Made by a program: the position numbers and the translations under genes. This document shows, one piece after another, positions 7,970 through 16,003 of a stretch of 64,000 bases of DNA (positions are counted from its first letter, which is position 1; the number at the start of each line of letters is the position of its first letter). Under the pieces are notes generated by a model. That model did not search any database and was not told the origin of the DNA. It worked only from the letters and a program-made list of their open reading frames with translations. The DNA comes from CALBTQ01 sp036725605. Its GTDB lineage: Bacteria; Lernaellota; Lernaellaia; Lernaellales; Lernaellaceae. The stretch lies in NCBI GenBank assembly GCA_036725605.1, contig DAIMDW010000002.1, positions 62,001 through 126,000 of the forward strand. The letters run 5' to 3'.

Positions 7970-9400
7970 ATGGGGAAATTGAAAAAATTATTAAATAGCC
8001 CCTGGGCAGTAGCGATCATTACCGGTTTGATCGTCGCCATTATTGGCGGACTAGCTTTATATTATTTTGAAGTTTATCGCGAAAATCAAAAGATCATCCG
8101 TCGGGCGGAGGTTCTCCTGCAGGAAGCGAATGAACTTTTAGTTCAAAAACATTTAGTTGAAGCGCTGCAAACATATCAGAGTATCGAGGGCCTAATCGAT
8201 CATAAAGAACACAACCAAATATTTGGTCAAGTAAAAAACGGGAGTGGGATTTGCTACCGTCGATTAGCAGAAATCGAAAAAAAGGAGATCAATTGTCAAC
8301 GCGCAATCCATTGTTTCAACTTGGCAGTAAACGCATTTGCCCCCAAAAAACATCCACTCGATTTTGCTATAACCCAAAATAATCTTGGCGCCGCATATCA
8401 AACGCTAGCTCAAGTCAAAGAAAAAGAAAAAAATTGCACGCGCGCCATCAAGGCATATCAACAAGCGCTTAGGTACCTCACTTCAATAACATATCCGCTT
8501 GATTACGCCATGACCCAAAACAATCTGGGTAACGCATATCGCACGCTCGCCGAGGTAAAGGAAAAAGAAAAAAATTGCACGCTGGCCATCGAAGCATTTA
8601 AACAGGCGCTCAGGTACCGCATGCCGGAAGCATATCCTATTGAATATGCAACAACCCAAAACAATCTGGGTAATGCATACCAAACACTTGCTAATATAAA
8701 AGTAAGAACAATAGACCTCAAGAATTTAATGCAGGCGCTAAAGTCTGAAATAATAAAAATACATCCTGCAGGTTATACAATAAACCAAAACAATCTGGAT
8801 GCTACTGATCAAACGCTCACCGAGGCCGAGGAAAAAGAGAAGAATTGCACGCTAGCAATTGAGGCATATCAACAGGCGCTCAAGTATAGCACGCCGGAAT
8901 TATTTCCACTCGATTATGCCATGACCCAAAATAATCTGGGTGCTGTATACCAAACGCTTGCCGAGATCAAGGAAAAAGAAAAAAATTGTATCCTAGCCAT
9001 CGAATCATTTAAACAAGCACTCAAATACCGCAATCCGGAAACGCATCCGCTTGATTACGCTATGACCCAAAACAATCTGGGCAACGCATATCGCACTCTC
9101 GCCGAGGTAAAGGAAAAAGAAAAAAATTGCACGCTGGCTATTGAAGCATTTCAACTAGCGCATAAGTACCGTGATCCAGAAAAATATCCGCTCGATTATG
9201 CCATGACCCAAAACAATCTAGGTAACACATATTGCACACTCGCCAAGATCAAGGATAAAAAAATGAACGGCTCACTTGCCATCGAAGCATATAATAATGC
9301 GTTGTCAATTTTTAAGCAGGGTGAGTATCCCGATCAGTATGAGATGGTTAGCCACAATCGAAAAAAAGCCAAGCAAATGTTAGCCGAGGCTAGGAAGTAG
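7970..9400 (+). CDS. Membrane-anchored tandem TPR protein, A+T-rich
   Basis: The ATG at 7970 has GGAG nine bases upstream and gives 476 residues; the upstream TTG at 7955 is less likely. An N-terminal membrane segment (about residues 10-35) is followed by a TPR solenoid of about eight near-identical 47-residue units built on AMTQNNLGNAYRTLAEV, EKEKNCTLAIEAFKQAL and YPLDY. This repeat style is common in CHAT- and NB-ARC-associated TPR proteins, but no effector domain is fused. Base composition is clearly A+T-rich (long A-runs) against GC-rich neighbours, and dispersed repeats follow it, so recent acquisition is plausible. Its role is unknown; protein-protein scaffolding is the general TPR function. 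Confidence 0.8.
   Translation: MGKLKKLLNSPWAVAIITGLIVAIIGGLALYYFEVYRENQKIIRRAEVLLQEANELLVQKHLVEALQTYQSIEGLIDHKEHNQIFGQVKNGSGICYRRLAEIEKKEINCQRAIHCFNLAVNAFAPKKHPLDFAITQNNLGAAYQTLAQVKEKEKNCTRAIKAYQQALRYLTSITYPLDYAMTQNNLGNAYRTLAEVKEKEKNCTLAIEAFKQALRYRMPEAYPIEYATTQNNLGNAYQTLANIKVRTIDLKNLMQALKSEIIKIHPAGYTINQNNLDATDQTLTEAEEKEKNCTLAIEAYQQALKYSTPELFPLDYAMTQNNLGAVYQTLAEIKEKEKNCILAIESFKQALKYRNPETHPLDYAMTQNNLGNAYRTLAEVKEKEKNCTLAIEAFQLAHKYRDPEKYPLDYAMTQNNLGNTYCTLAKIKDKKMNGSLAIEAYNNALSIFKQGEYPDQYEMVSHNRKKAKQMLAEARK
8349..9363 (+). repeat. Tandem 141-bp coding repeats (TPR units)
   Basis: Units of about 141 bp recur, with blocks such as atgacccaaaacaatctggg and gaaaaagaaaaaaattg conserved at the nucleotide level. 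This indicates recent duplication or gene conversion. One middle unit (about 8690-8815) has diverged. Confidence 0.8.
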
Positions 9401-9804
9401 GACACCGGCAACGTTAAGGAATCCCAACTCTGCCTACAAAGTGTCATTCCGACGGAGGAGCGCGTTAGCGCGACGATTGGCCTGTCCGCCATAGCTTTAG
9501 CGGAGGAGGAAGGAATCCCTTTTCGGTGAACAACAAAAGGGATCTCTTCCGCCGTCGCGTAAAGCTTTGGCGGACTTAGCCACTTCGCTTCCGCCTTCGC
9601 CATTCTACTTCGCTAAAGCTTCGTAGAATTTAAGGCTTCGGCGGACAGGGTCGCTCCGGTCGAGATGACAAGGTGCTTGTCATTCCCGCGCAGGCGGGCA
9701 TCCAGGACCAACAAATACCCTTCCTGACCTTATTCCAAAGACAACGACTTGAAAATCAATCCTGCCCTGACCACAACTCGCACCTTATCACTCATAACGA
9801 ATAA
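9401..9804. other. Gene-free region of dispersed repeat elements
   Basis: About 400 bases contain no supported gene but several repeat-like pieces: a segment beginning gtcattccgacggaggagcg, an inverted repeat at 9485-9577, and a gtcattcccgcgcaggcggg element near 9690-9710 of a kind widespread in bacterial intergenic DNA. The minus-strand frame at 9334-9603 runs through these repeats and is rejected. Confidence 0.6.
9485..9577. repeat. Long imperfect inverted repeat
   Basis: The arms contain tccgccatagctttagcgga (left) and a related tccgcc...taaagctttggcgga (right). The inner arms are GGAAGGAATCCCTTTT (9508-9523) and AAAAGGGATCTCTTCC (9535-9550) around an 11-base loop, so transcripts would fold into a long hairpin. 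Confidence 0.65.
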
Positions 9805-10713
9805 CTACTTTTCGGCTTCGACTTCCAAGTAGCAGTGGTGGACCAGGGGCAGCGCCTGTTTGATGTTCGCTTCGGCGCGGTCGAGGAGTTGTTCGATTTG
9901 GTCGGTGGTCAGGTCGTCGATCAGATGCAGGCGCGCGGCGGCGAGCACCTTGTCGGGGCCCAGGTGCATCGTGCGCAGGTCGAGCACGGCGAGGACCTCG
10001 GGCAGCTTGCCCAGTTCGTCGAGGATCGTTTGCCGCTGCGCCGGATCGACCGCCTCGCCGACCAGCAGCGATTTGGTTTCCAACGAGAGCACGCCGGCGA
10101 CCACGGCCAGCAGCACGCCGATAGCGATCGAGGCCGCGCCGTCGAACCACATCAGGCCGGTGAAGTGCGCCAGCAGCAGGCCGGAGGCGGCCAGCGCCAG
10201 GCCGACCATCGCCGCGCTGTCTTCCATCAGCACGGTGATCGTCGCCGGTTCCTTCGACTGGTGGATGTACGACCACAGCGGGCGGCCGCGCAGCGAGCGC
10301 TTCGCATGACGATAGGCCATGGAAAAGGCCATGCCTTCGAAGCCGACCGAGACGATCAGTACGCCCAACGCCCAGCCGATCGCCTCGACCTCGTGCGGAT
10401 GGATCAGCTTGGCCACGCCCTGCCAGATGGACACCACCGCGCCGACGACGAACATGGTGATCGCCACGACGAAGGCCCAGAAGTAATTTTCCTTGCCGTA
10501 GCCGAAGGGATGCAGCTTGTCGGCGGGGCGTTGCGACAACCACAGGCCGACGAACAGAAACAACTGGTTGCCCGTGTCGGCCAGGCTGTGCAGCCCTTCG
10601 GCGAGCATCGCCGTCGAGCCGGTAAAACCCGCGGCGACGAACTTGCTGATCATGATCGCGAGGTTCGCCAGGAACGCGGCGATGATTATTTTGCGACTGC
10701 TTTGGGTGCTCAC
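9805..10713 (-). CDS. Cation diffusion facilitator family transporter
   Basis: This 302-residue protein has six membrane segments with the CDF metal-site motifs HSLADTGN in TM2 and EDSAA in TM5, plus a C-terminal cytoplasmic domain. The GKENYFWAF region and overall layout resemble the ZnT9/YdfM-like branch. It should export Zn2+ or another divalent metal (Mn, Fe, Co) against protons. The start is GTG (10711-10713), immediately after the stop of the upstream NTPase gene, so the two are coupled. It lacks the His-rich terminus of the second CDF protein at 23701-24603. Confidence 0.88.
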   Translation of the reverse strand: MSTQSSRKIIIAAFLANLAIMISKFVAAGFTGSTAMLAEGLHSLADTGNQLFLFVGLWLSQRPADKLHPFGYGKENYFWAFVVAITMFVVGAVVSIWQGVAKLIHPHEVEAIGWALGVLIVSVGFEGMAFSMAYRHAKRSLRGRPLWSYIHQSKEPATITVLMEDSAAMVGLALAASGLLLAHFTGLMWFDGAASIAIGVLLAVVAGVLSLETKSLLVGEAVDPAQRQTILDELGKLPEVLAVLDLRTMHLGPDKVLAAARLHLIDDLTTDQIEQLLDRAEANIKQALPLVHHCYLEVEAEK

Positions 10714-11250
10714 TTACGCCGGCTCCGCTTCGTGATCGGCGAGAAATCCCGCAAAAAGCTGGTCGACCAATTCGTCGCGGTTTTCGGCGGTGACCTCGAT
10801 GACGCGGAACGATTCGTCGAGCTGGAGTTTTTCGCGGAAGAACTCGACGATCTGCGGCCGGATGACCACGATGCACTGCCGCGCCTTGCGGATCAGATGC
10901 AGGATCGGATAAAAGCCGCGCCCCTTCAGTTCCAGCGGGCCGATTTCATCGACGATCAGCAGGTCGGAACTCACGCCGCGACCGATCGCCTTGATGCCCA
11001 GGAAAATGCCCTCGTTGCTGAAGGTGAACGCGCCGTGCTGTGGGCCGGTCTGCGTCCAGTTGGTGCGGGCCAGCAAAATGACCGTGTTGTCGTTGAGGTC
11101 GCGCACATGCAGCGTGCGCTCTTTGCCGCTGATGGTCTTTTCGGTCAGCACGCCGCCGACGCGCATTCCCGCCTCGCCCGCGCGCTCGACCACGCGACGG
11201 CAAACGGTGGATTTTCCCGAATCGGATAGACCGGTAAGAATGACCCGCAT
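10714..11250 (-). CDS. THEP1-like nucleoside-triphosphatase (NTPase_1 family)
   Basis: The 178-residue product starts at the ATG at 11248-11250 after GGAGG. The upstream extension to 11304 has no ribosome site. Walker A is GLSDSGKST near the N-terminus and Walker B is LLIVDEIGPLEL. These fit the THEP1/NTPase_1 family of small P-loop proteins related to cancer-related NTPase, whose physiological substrate is uncertain. There is no transmembrane segment. Coupling to the downstream metal exporter suggests a shared role, but no family knowledge I have fixes one. Confidence 0.8.
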   Translation of the reverse strand: MRVILTGLSDSGKSTVCRRVVERAGEAGMRVGGVLTEKTISGKERTLHVRDLNDNTVILLARTNWTQTGPQHGAFTFSNEGIFLGIKAIGRGVSSDLLIVDEIGPLELKGRGFYPILHLIRKARQCIVVIRPQIVEFFREKLQLDESFRVIEVTAENRDELVDQLFAGFLADHEAEPA

Positions 11251-11338
11251 CGACGCCTCCAACGTATTGCGCTCAGCATACCCGAGACGACGCGGTATAT
11301 CCACCGCTATAAAAAAATCATAATGAATTCATCGGTAA

Positions 11339-11440
11339 GCCCTCACCCCGGGCTGCGCCCGACCCTCTCCCACCGGGAGAGGGTAAAAGCCAACGCCTGG
11401 ACTCCTTTCTCCCCGTGGGAGAAGGGCCGGGGATGAGGGC
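11339..11440. repeat. Intergenic palindromic repeat (ctctccc-gggagag type)
   Basis: The segment holds ccctctcccaccgggagagg, a self-complementary hairpin, then ctccccgtgggagaa and ggggatgagggc, which mirrors cctcaccccggg at the left end. This composite is a very common dispersed intergenic repeat in proteobacterial-type genomes. No open frame is supported. Confidence 0.7.
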
Positions 11441-11539
11441 AATCGTGACAAATGACTGCCGATCAGGTCATCCCTTCACATATATCGACCAAGCGGAAAA
11501 AAGAATATACTGCTTCCACATTAAAGGGAGGATACAGCC

Positions 11540-12010
11540 ATGGCGATTATCCCGACGCCCGCCACGCAAGCCGACATTCAAAGCGTCTGGCAACATTGGG
11601 GTTTGCCGCTGGTGACCATGCGCGGCGTGTACTGGCCCGAGGATGTCGAAGGCTTCGCCCTGAAAGCCGACGGGAAACTCATCGGGTTAGTCACCTGGGC
11701 GCACAGCGGCGAATGGGCGGAGATCGTGTCGATCGACGCGTTCGAGCGCGGCAAAGGCTACGGCCGCATGATGTTGACCGCGGCGGAAAACGAACTGGCT
11801 CAACATGGCGTGACGCTGTTGAGTGTGGTTACCACCAACGACAACCTGCCGGCCGTCGGTTTTTATCAAAAACTCGGCTTTCGCCTGCGGCGCATCCACC
11901 TGGACGCGATGGACCGCGTGCGCGAACACAAACCGCACATCCCCGCCACGGGCCTGGACGGCTTGCCATTGGTCGACATGTGGGAGTTGGAAAAACCGAT
12001 CGGCTATTAG
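11540..12010 (+). CDS. GNAT family N-acetyltransferase
   Basis: This 156-residue protein starts at an ATG with GGGAGG upstream. It has the GNAT core: a beta-strand pair ending in WAEIVSIDAFERGKGYGRMML, where the R-G-K-G-Y-G loop is the acetyl-CoA pyrophosphate-binding motif A, followed by the NLPAVGFYQKLGFR motif B typical of the family. The substrate is not predictable from sequence. It is a single gene that converges with, and overlaps by four bases, the lipoprotein gene on the other strand. Confidence 0.88.
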   Translation: MAIIPTPATQADIQSVWQHWGLPLVTMRGVYWPEDVEGFALKADGKLIGLVTWAHSGEWAEIVSIDAFERGKGYGRMMLTAAENELAQHGVTLLSVVTTNDNLPAVGFYQKLGFRLRRIHLDAMDRVREHKPHIPATGLDGLPLVDMWELEKPIGY

Positions 12011-12621
12011 TCCTGCCAATCCTGCCAGAACCGCATCGCCACTTCGCGAAGATTGACGATGTCGCGGATGCGATAATGATCGCCGACCTTGCGCGAACGC
12101 AAATGCAGCAACAGCCAATCGTCGCCGGCGTTCAGGCGCACCTTGATCTTGAGTTCCTCTTCGTTGTCCTTGGTCTGCTTGACCTCGACGATCTCGTAAT
12201 GTTTGTCGTCGGATTCGGCCACGCCGAAATAGGTGAACAACTTGATCAGCGCGGTGCTGGAAGGCAACTCACGCGTGCCGGGAAGCTGCCTGGCCAGCGT
12301 GCCGTCTTCGATGCGCTTTTCGATTTGCTTCTTGGTTTCCTCGACCAGGTAGGGCTTGGAGAATTTCTCGCCGAAGCGCAGCAATTTCTTGCCCCGGGCG
12401 CCCGAACGGCTTTCCATTTCGTCGAACATCAAATCGACGATCTGGTTGGCGAGGCGCTCGACCTTCACGTATTTATTGAATTCGTTGTAGTTCTTGTTCT
12501 CGATCGCCTTGGCCGCAAAAATCAGCGATTCGAGCGTGTTGGACTTGACGCCGCAGCCGCTCAGCGCCGCCAGGCCGCCGAGCAAAACCACACAAACGAC
12601 GATCGCACTCAACCGTTTCAT
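12007..12621 (-). CDS. Lipoprotein, DUF2939-like
   Basis: I start at the ATG at 12619-12621 (GGGAGA upstream), giving 204 residues with a lipoprotein signal ending ALSGC. The frame's earlier start at 12669 adds residues with no ribosome site. After the lipobox, the segment IENKNYNEFNKYVKVERLANQIVD resembles the DUF2939 pattern, in which a short helical region precedes a mixed alpha/beta domain. No catalytic motif is visible. It probably faces the periplasm. Its stop overlaps the stop of the convergent acetyltransferase gene. Confidence 0.7.
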   Translation of the reverse strand: MKRLSAIVVCVVLLGGLAALSGCGVKSNTLESLIFAAKAIENKNYNEFNKYVKVERLANQIVDLMFDEMESRSGARGKKLLRFGEKFSKPYLVEETKKQIEKRIEDGTLARQLPGTRELPSSTALIKLFTYFGVAESDDKHYEIVEVKQTKDNEEELKIKVRLNAGDDWLLLHLRSRKVGDHYRIRDIVNLREVAMRFWQDWQD

Positions 12622-13080
12622 CGGATATCTCCCGTTATCCCGCAAACATGATTGAGGAAAATGTACCAAAACCGACGAAGATGGAAAACCGCAAAGTTGT
12701 CGTGCGACGGATAAAAATGTTATTATTACATTACTCCCAAACCTTGCTTATTGAGATCAGGAACTAAAAAGCAAAAGTTTTCACATAACATCCGCTTAGG
12801 CGCCCTTGCCCCGCAAATGAGAATCAATTTCAATTAGTTGCGTGTGAAGCTTGAAAATCTTCTAGAATTTCCATTCGAAGTCGCTCCCGGGCAACTTGGT
12901 ATAACTAGATGATATTACACAATATTATGCTATTGAGATTTCGATTTAAAAATTTTCCGTGGTTGGTTTACACCCGGAAAATCGGTGATTAGGAATAGGG
13001 CAAGAGAGAAAAAAACGTGTCCATTTGAAAACCAGCGAGTACCTTCCAATTCAACAGAAAAGAATGGCGGAAAGAAAAAA
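12622..13080. other. A+T-rich intergenic region upstream of the exopolysaccharide operon
   Basis: About 460 bases, clearly A+T-richer than the genes around, hold no supported gene. They must contain the promoter of the operon that begins at 13081 and that of the minus-strand lipoprotein. I see no convincing sigma-54 or sigma-70 consensus pair. Confidence 0.5.
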
Positions 13081-13509
13081 ATGGACTCAACAGTCAGTCA
13101 TGAAGGAACAACTATTCCCATACGTGTACTGATCGCCGACGACAATCCGTTGGTCACCGAGATCCTGGCGCATCATTTAACACGACTGGGGTGGGAGTCG
13201 ATCGCGGTATCCGACGGCGAACAGGTGGAAATGCTCCTGGCCAAAGAGCACTTCGATTGCTTGATTCTCGACCTGCACATTCCGTTTCGCAACGGGATGG
13301 AAATTCTGGAAGCGCTGAAAAAAAACGGCAATCGCCATGACCTGTTCATCATGATGCTCACCGGCCAATGCCGCGAGGATACCCAGGGGCGCGCCATTGC
13401 CCTGGGCGCGGACCGCTTTTTCAGCAAACCGTTCGATCCGTACGAAATCGTCGGCGAGTTGCAACGTTCGCTCTCGCCGATTCATCAAGCACAAGGGAGG
13501 CGGTCATGA
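13081..13509 (+). CDS. Receiver-only response regulator, first gene of the exopolysaccharide operon
   Basis: The ATG at 13081 follows GGAAAG and gives 142 residues, almost exactly one REC domain. The acidic pair is D20-D21, the phospho-acceptor D64 (LILDLHIPF), the signalling Thr T94 and the Lys K116 (FFSKPF). There is no DNA-binding, GGDEF or PilZ output, so control is presumably by protein contact, as in CheY-like regulators. The ATG of the membrane HEAT protein overlaps its stop (ATGA), which makes that protein or the synthase the likely partner. The cognate kinase is not in this window. Confidence 0.9.
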   Translation: MDSTVSHEGTTIPIRVLIADDNPLVTEILAHHLTRLGWESIAVSDGEQVEMLLAKEHFDCLILDLHIPFRNGMEILEALKKNGNRHDLFIMMLTGQCREDTQGRAIALGADRFFSKPFDPYEIVGELQRSLSPIHQAQGRRS

Positions 13510-14609
13510 TATCGACCACCTTAATATCTTTTTGGGATGATCCCCTGTACCGTTTTCTCAGCCTGATCATCGCCCTCGAACTGGTCTTGATCGTTGTGCA
13601 AGTCGGCTGGTTGCTGGTGCAAACCTCGATCCGCAAATACCGGCTGTATCGGCTCAAGCGGTTCCACGCCTCGATGAAGGCGCCGTTTTTCACCGCGCTG
13701 GACGATCCGCTGACGCGCGAAGCCTGGATGGTCAAAGCCAGGAAATTTTCCGAGCCGGTGCTGCGCATGTTCCTCGAGCCCTATCTGACGGCGACCAAGG
13801 GAGAATACCAGGCGAAGATTCTGGCGCTGTACCGCGACTTGGGGCTGGCGCGCCAGGATCTGTACGCCCTGCGTTCCTCGTTCTGGCACAAGCGCGTGCT
13901 CGCCCTGCGCCGCCTACAAAACGTGGCGTCGCCGGAGGAGAAATTCGTACTGGCCAAGATGAAGAAAGACGTGCACACGGTGCGCATCCTCACCGCGCAG
14001 ATCATGTCGCGCATCGGCAACGAAAAGGACGTTTTCAACCTGCTCAAAGACCTGCATTTGCACAACCGGCTGATGGAACAACCGATGTTCACCATGCTCT
14101 CGAGCATGGAGCGCGAGAAATTCGACAACCTTATGGAGCGGTGGGATCAATTCGAGTGCCGTTTGCTCAAACGCATCATGTTGATCGTCGCGGCGGGCAA
14201 TTCGCCGAAGACGGCCAACAAATGGCTGGCCAGAGCGGCGGCCGATCAGGACATCGACGTGCGCATCGGCGCGGCCATTGCGGCCGGGAAATTGAACACG
14301 TACGAATCGCTCACCACGTTGCTCGAACTGCTGCAGGACGGCATTTGGGAAGTGCGCGCCCAGGCGGCCAAGGCGCTGGGCATCCGGCAGGAAGACTCGA
14401 CCATCGAATCGTTGGCCCTGTTCCTGCGCGATCCGCACTACTGGGTGCGGCAAAACGCGGCGGCGGCGCTGTCCAACCTCGGCGATCCGGGGCGCAAACG
14501 CCTGCGGGAAATTGCGGACACCGCGTCGGACACCTTCGCCGTGGACGCCGCGACGCAGGAGCTTGAGCGCTATCAATTAACCATTACGGCGGAAGGAGTG
14601 CAGTCGTGA
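13506..14609 (+). CDS. HEAT-repeat inner-membrane protein of the exopolysaccharide operon
   Basis: The product has 367 residues from the ATG at 13506, overlapping the response-regulator stop, with GGGAGG upstream. There is one N-terminal membrane segment (about residues 15-38), then an all-helical cytoplasmic region. The last ~110 residues carry at least three HEAT-type repeats (DIDVRIGAAIAAGKL, IWEVRAQAAKALG, YWVRQNAAAALSNLG). HEAT solenoids bind proteins, so this is a good candidate to link the receiver-only regulator to the downstream synthase, much as accessory subunits control other processive synthases. Its GTG-starting neighbour overlaps its stop codon. Confidence 0.8.
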   Translation: MISTTLISFWDDPLYRFLSLIIALELVLIVVQVGWLLVQTSIRKYRLYRLKRFHASMKAPFFTALDDPLTREAWMVKARKFSEPVLRMFLEPYLTATKGEYQAKILALYRDLGLARQDLYALRSSFWHKRVLALRRLQNVASPEEKFVLAKMKKDVHTVRILTAQIMSRIGNEKDVFNLLKDLHLHNRLMEQPMFTMLSSMEREKFDNLMERWDQFECRLLKRIMLIVAAGNSPKTANKWLARAAADQDIDVRIGAAIAAGKLNTYESLTTLLELLQDGIWEVRAQAAKALGIRQEDSTIESLALFLRDPHYWVRQNAAAALSNLGDPGRKRLREIADTASDTFAVDAATQELERYQLTITAEGVQS

Positions 14610-16003
14610 GTTATTGGCTGGACATTCTATACATCGTCTATTTTTCGGCCCTCAATGGGACGTACGCGCTTCTGATCGCCCTGGCGATGATCGAGATCAT
14701 CCAACGCCGCGCCAACCGCATGCCCGAGTTCGACAACGACGTGCTGGGCGAGGCGAGCACGCCGCCGATCACCATTCTCGCTCCGGCGTTCAACGAGGAA
14801 ACCGGCATCGTCGACAGCGTGCGCGCGTTCCTGCAACTCACCTACCCCAACCTGCAGGTGATCGTGATCAACGACGGCAGCAGCGACGGCACGTTGAACA
14901 AACTCAAGGAGCGTTTCGAGCTCAAGCCGATTCACCGGGTCGTGCAACGCCAACTGGAAACGCGCGGCATCAAAGTGATCTACCAATCGGCGACCGACTC
15001 GCGGCTGCTGGTGGTCGACAAGGAACGCGGCGGCAAAGCCGATGCGCTCAACGTCGGCTTGAACATCGCGCAAACGCCGCTGATCTGCGCGGTCGACTCC
15101 GACACGCTGATCGACCGGCGCGCCCTGCTGCGGATGGTCGAGCCGTTTTTGTACGACCGGCAGACGATGGCTGTGGGCGGCTCGGTCTACATCGCCAACA
15201 CCTGCGACGTAAAAGACGGCCTATGCCGCACCGTCTCGCTGCCCAAATCGTGGCTGGCGCGCTTTCAGATCATCGAATACCTGCGCGCCTTTCTCTTCGG
15301 CCGGCTGGGCCTGAACCGCCTGGGCGGCACGATGCTCATTTCCGGCGCCTTCGGCCTGTTCCTGCGCGACGCGCTGATCGAGATCGGCGGTTACCGGCGC
15401 GACACGGTCGGCGAAGACATGGAAATGATCGTCCGCCTGCACCGCACGATGCGCGATCGTAAGAAGCCGTTCCGCATCAAACACATTCCCGATCCGGTCA
15501 GCTACACCGAAGCGCCCGAGACCGTCCGCACGCTCGGCCGGCAACGCGACCGCTGGCAGCGCGGGCTGGCCGAAACGCTGGCCGCGCACCAGGGCATGTT
15601 CCTCAATCCCAAATACGGACTGAGCGGCCTGTTCACGTATCCGACGTATCTGCTGTTCGAACTGTTCGGACCGATCATCGAGTTGTCGGGCTACATCTGG
15701 TTCGTTTACTCGCTGATCTTCCGCGGCGTCGATCCGCAAATCGCCATGCTCTATTTCATCGTCGCGTTCCTGTTCGGGACGCTGCTGTCGATCCAGAGCA
15801 TCATCCTGGATTCGTACGCCGGCAACGTTTACCAGGGATTCAAACTGCGCTTGCGACTGGTGGCAGTCGCCCTGCTCGAATATTTCGGCTACCGGCAGAT
15901 CACGCTCTACTATCGCATCAAAGGCTTCTTCCGCTATCTGCTGGGCGAGAAATCGTGGGGCGTCATGACCCGCAAGGGCTTTGCGAAGAGGGCCACGTCA
16001 TGA
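14606..16003 (+). CDS. Processive family 2 glycosyltransferase (PgaC/BcsA-like synthase)
   Basis: The start is GTG at 14606 with GGAAGGA upstream; length 465. An N-terminal membrane segment is followed by a GT2 domain: APAFNEETGI, the UDP-sugar Asp in VINDGSSDGT, the D-x-D in AVDSDTL, GEDMEM for the catalytic Asp, and QRDRWQRG, the Q-x-x-R-W motif of processive synthases. Two or three C-terminal membrane segments probably form the polymer channel. Such enzymes make beta-linked polymers (poly-GlcNAc, cellulose, hyaluronan) and extrude them across the inner membrane. The NDST-like deacetylase downstream suggests an N-acetylated sugar in the chain, which is an inference. Confidence 0.92.
   Translation: MSYWLDILYIVYFSALNGTYALLIALAMIEIIQRRANRMPEFDNDVLGEASTPPITILAPAFNEETGIVDSVRAFLQLTYPNLQVIVINDGSSDGTLNKLKERFELKPIHRVVQRQLETRGIKVIYQSATDSRLLVVDKERGGKADALNVGLNIAQTPLICAVDSDTLIDRRALLRMVEPFLYDRQTMAVGGSVYIANTCDVKDGLCRTVSLPKSWLARFQIIEYLRAFLFGRLGLNRLGGTMLISGAFGLFLRDALIEIGGYRRDTVGEDMEMIVRLHRTMRDRKKPFRIKHIPDPVSYTEAPETVRTLGRQRDRWQRGLAETLAAHQGMFLNPKYGLSGLFTYPTYLLFELFGPIIELSGYIWFVYSLIFRGVDPQIAMLYFIVAFLFGTLLSIQSIILDSYAGNVYQGFKLRLRLVAVALLEYFGYRQITLYYRIKGFFRYLLGEKSWGVMTRKGFAKRATS

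Noticed and set aside
8349..9363. CRISPR-like regular repeat
   Set aside because: The 141-bp periodicity is in frame and encodes TPR helices. There are no unique spacers of 30-40 bases and no cas genes.
9334..9603. Minus-strand 89-codon frame after the TPR gene
   Set aside because: It runs through the 3-prime end of the TPR gene and through dispersed repeats, and has no recognisable protein features.
9401..9804. Insertion sequence remnant
   Set aside because: There is inverted-repeat structure, but no transposase fragment and no flanking target duplication that I can see. It fits dispersed intergenic repeats better.
11339..11440. Rho-independent terminator or riboswitch between the NTPase and GNAT genes
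   Set aside because: The hairpins match a common dispersed palindromic repeat and lack a T-tract. They lie between divergent genes, where no terminator is needed.
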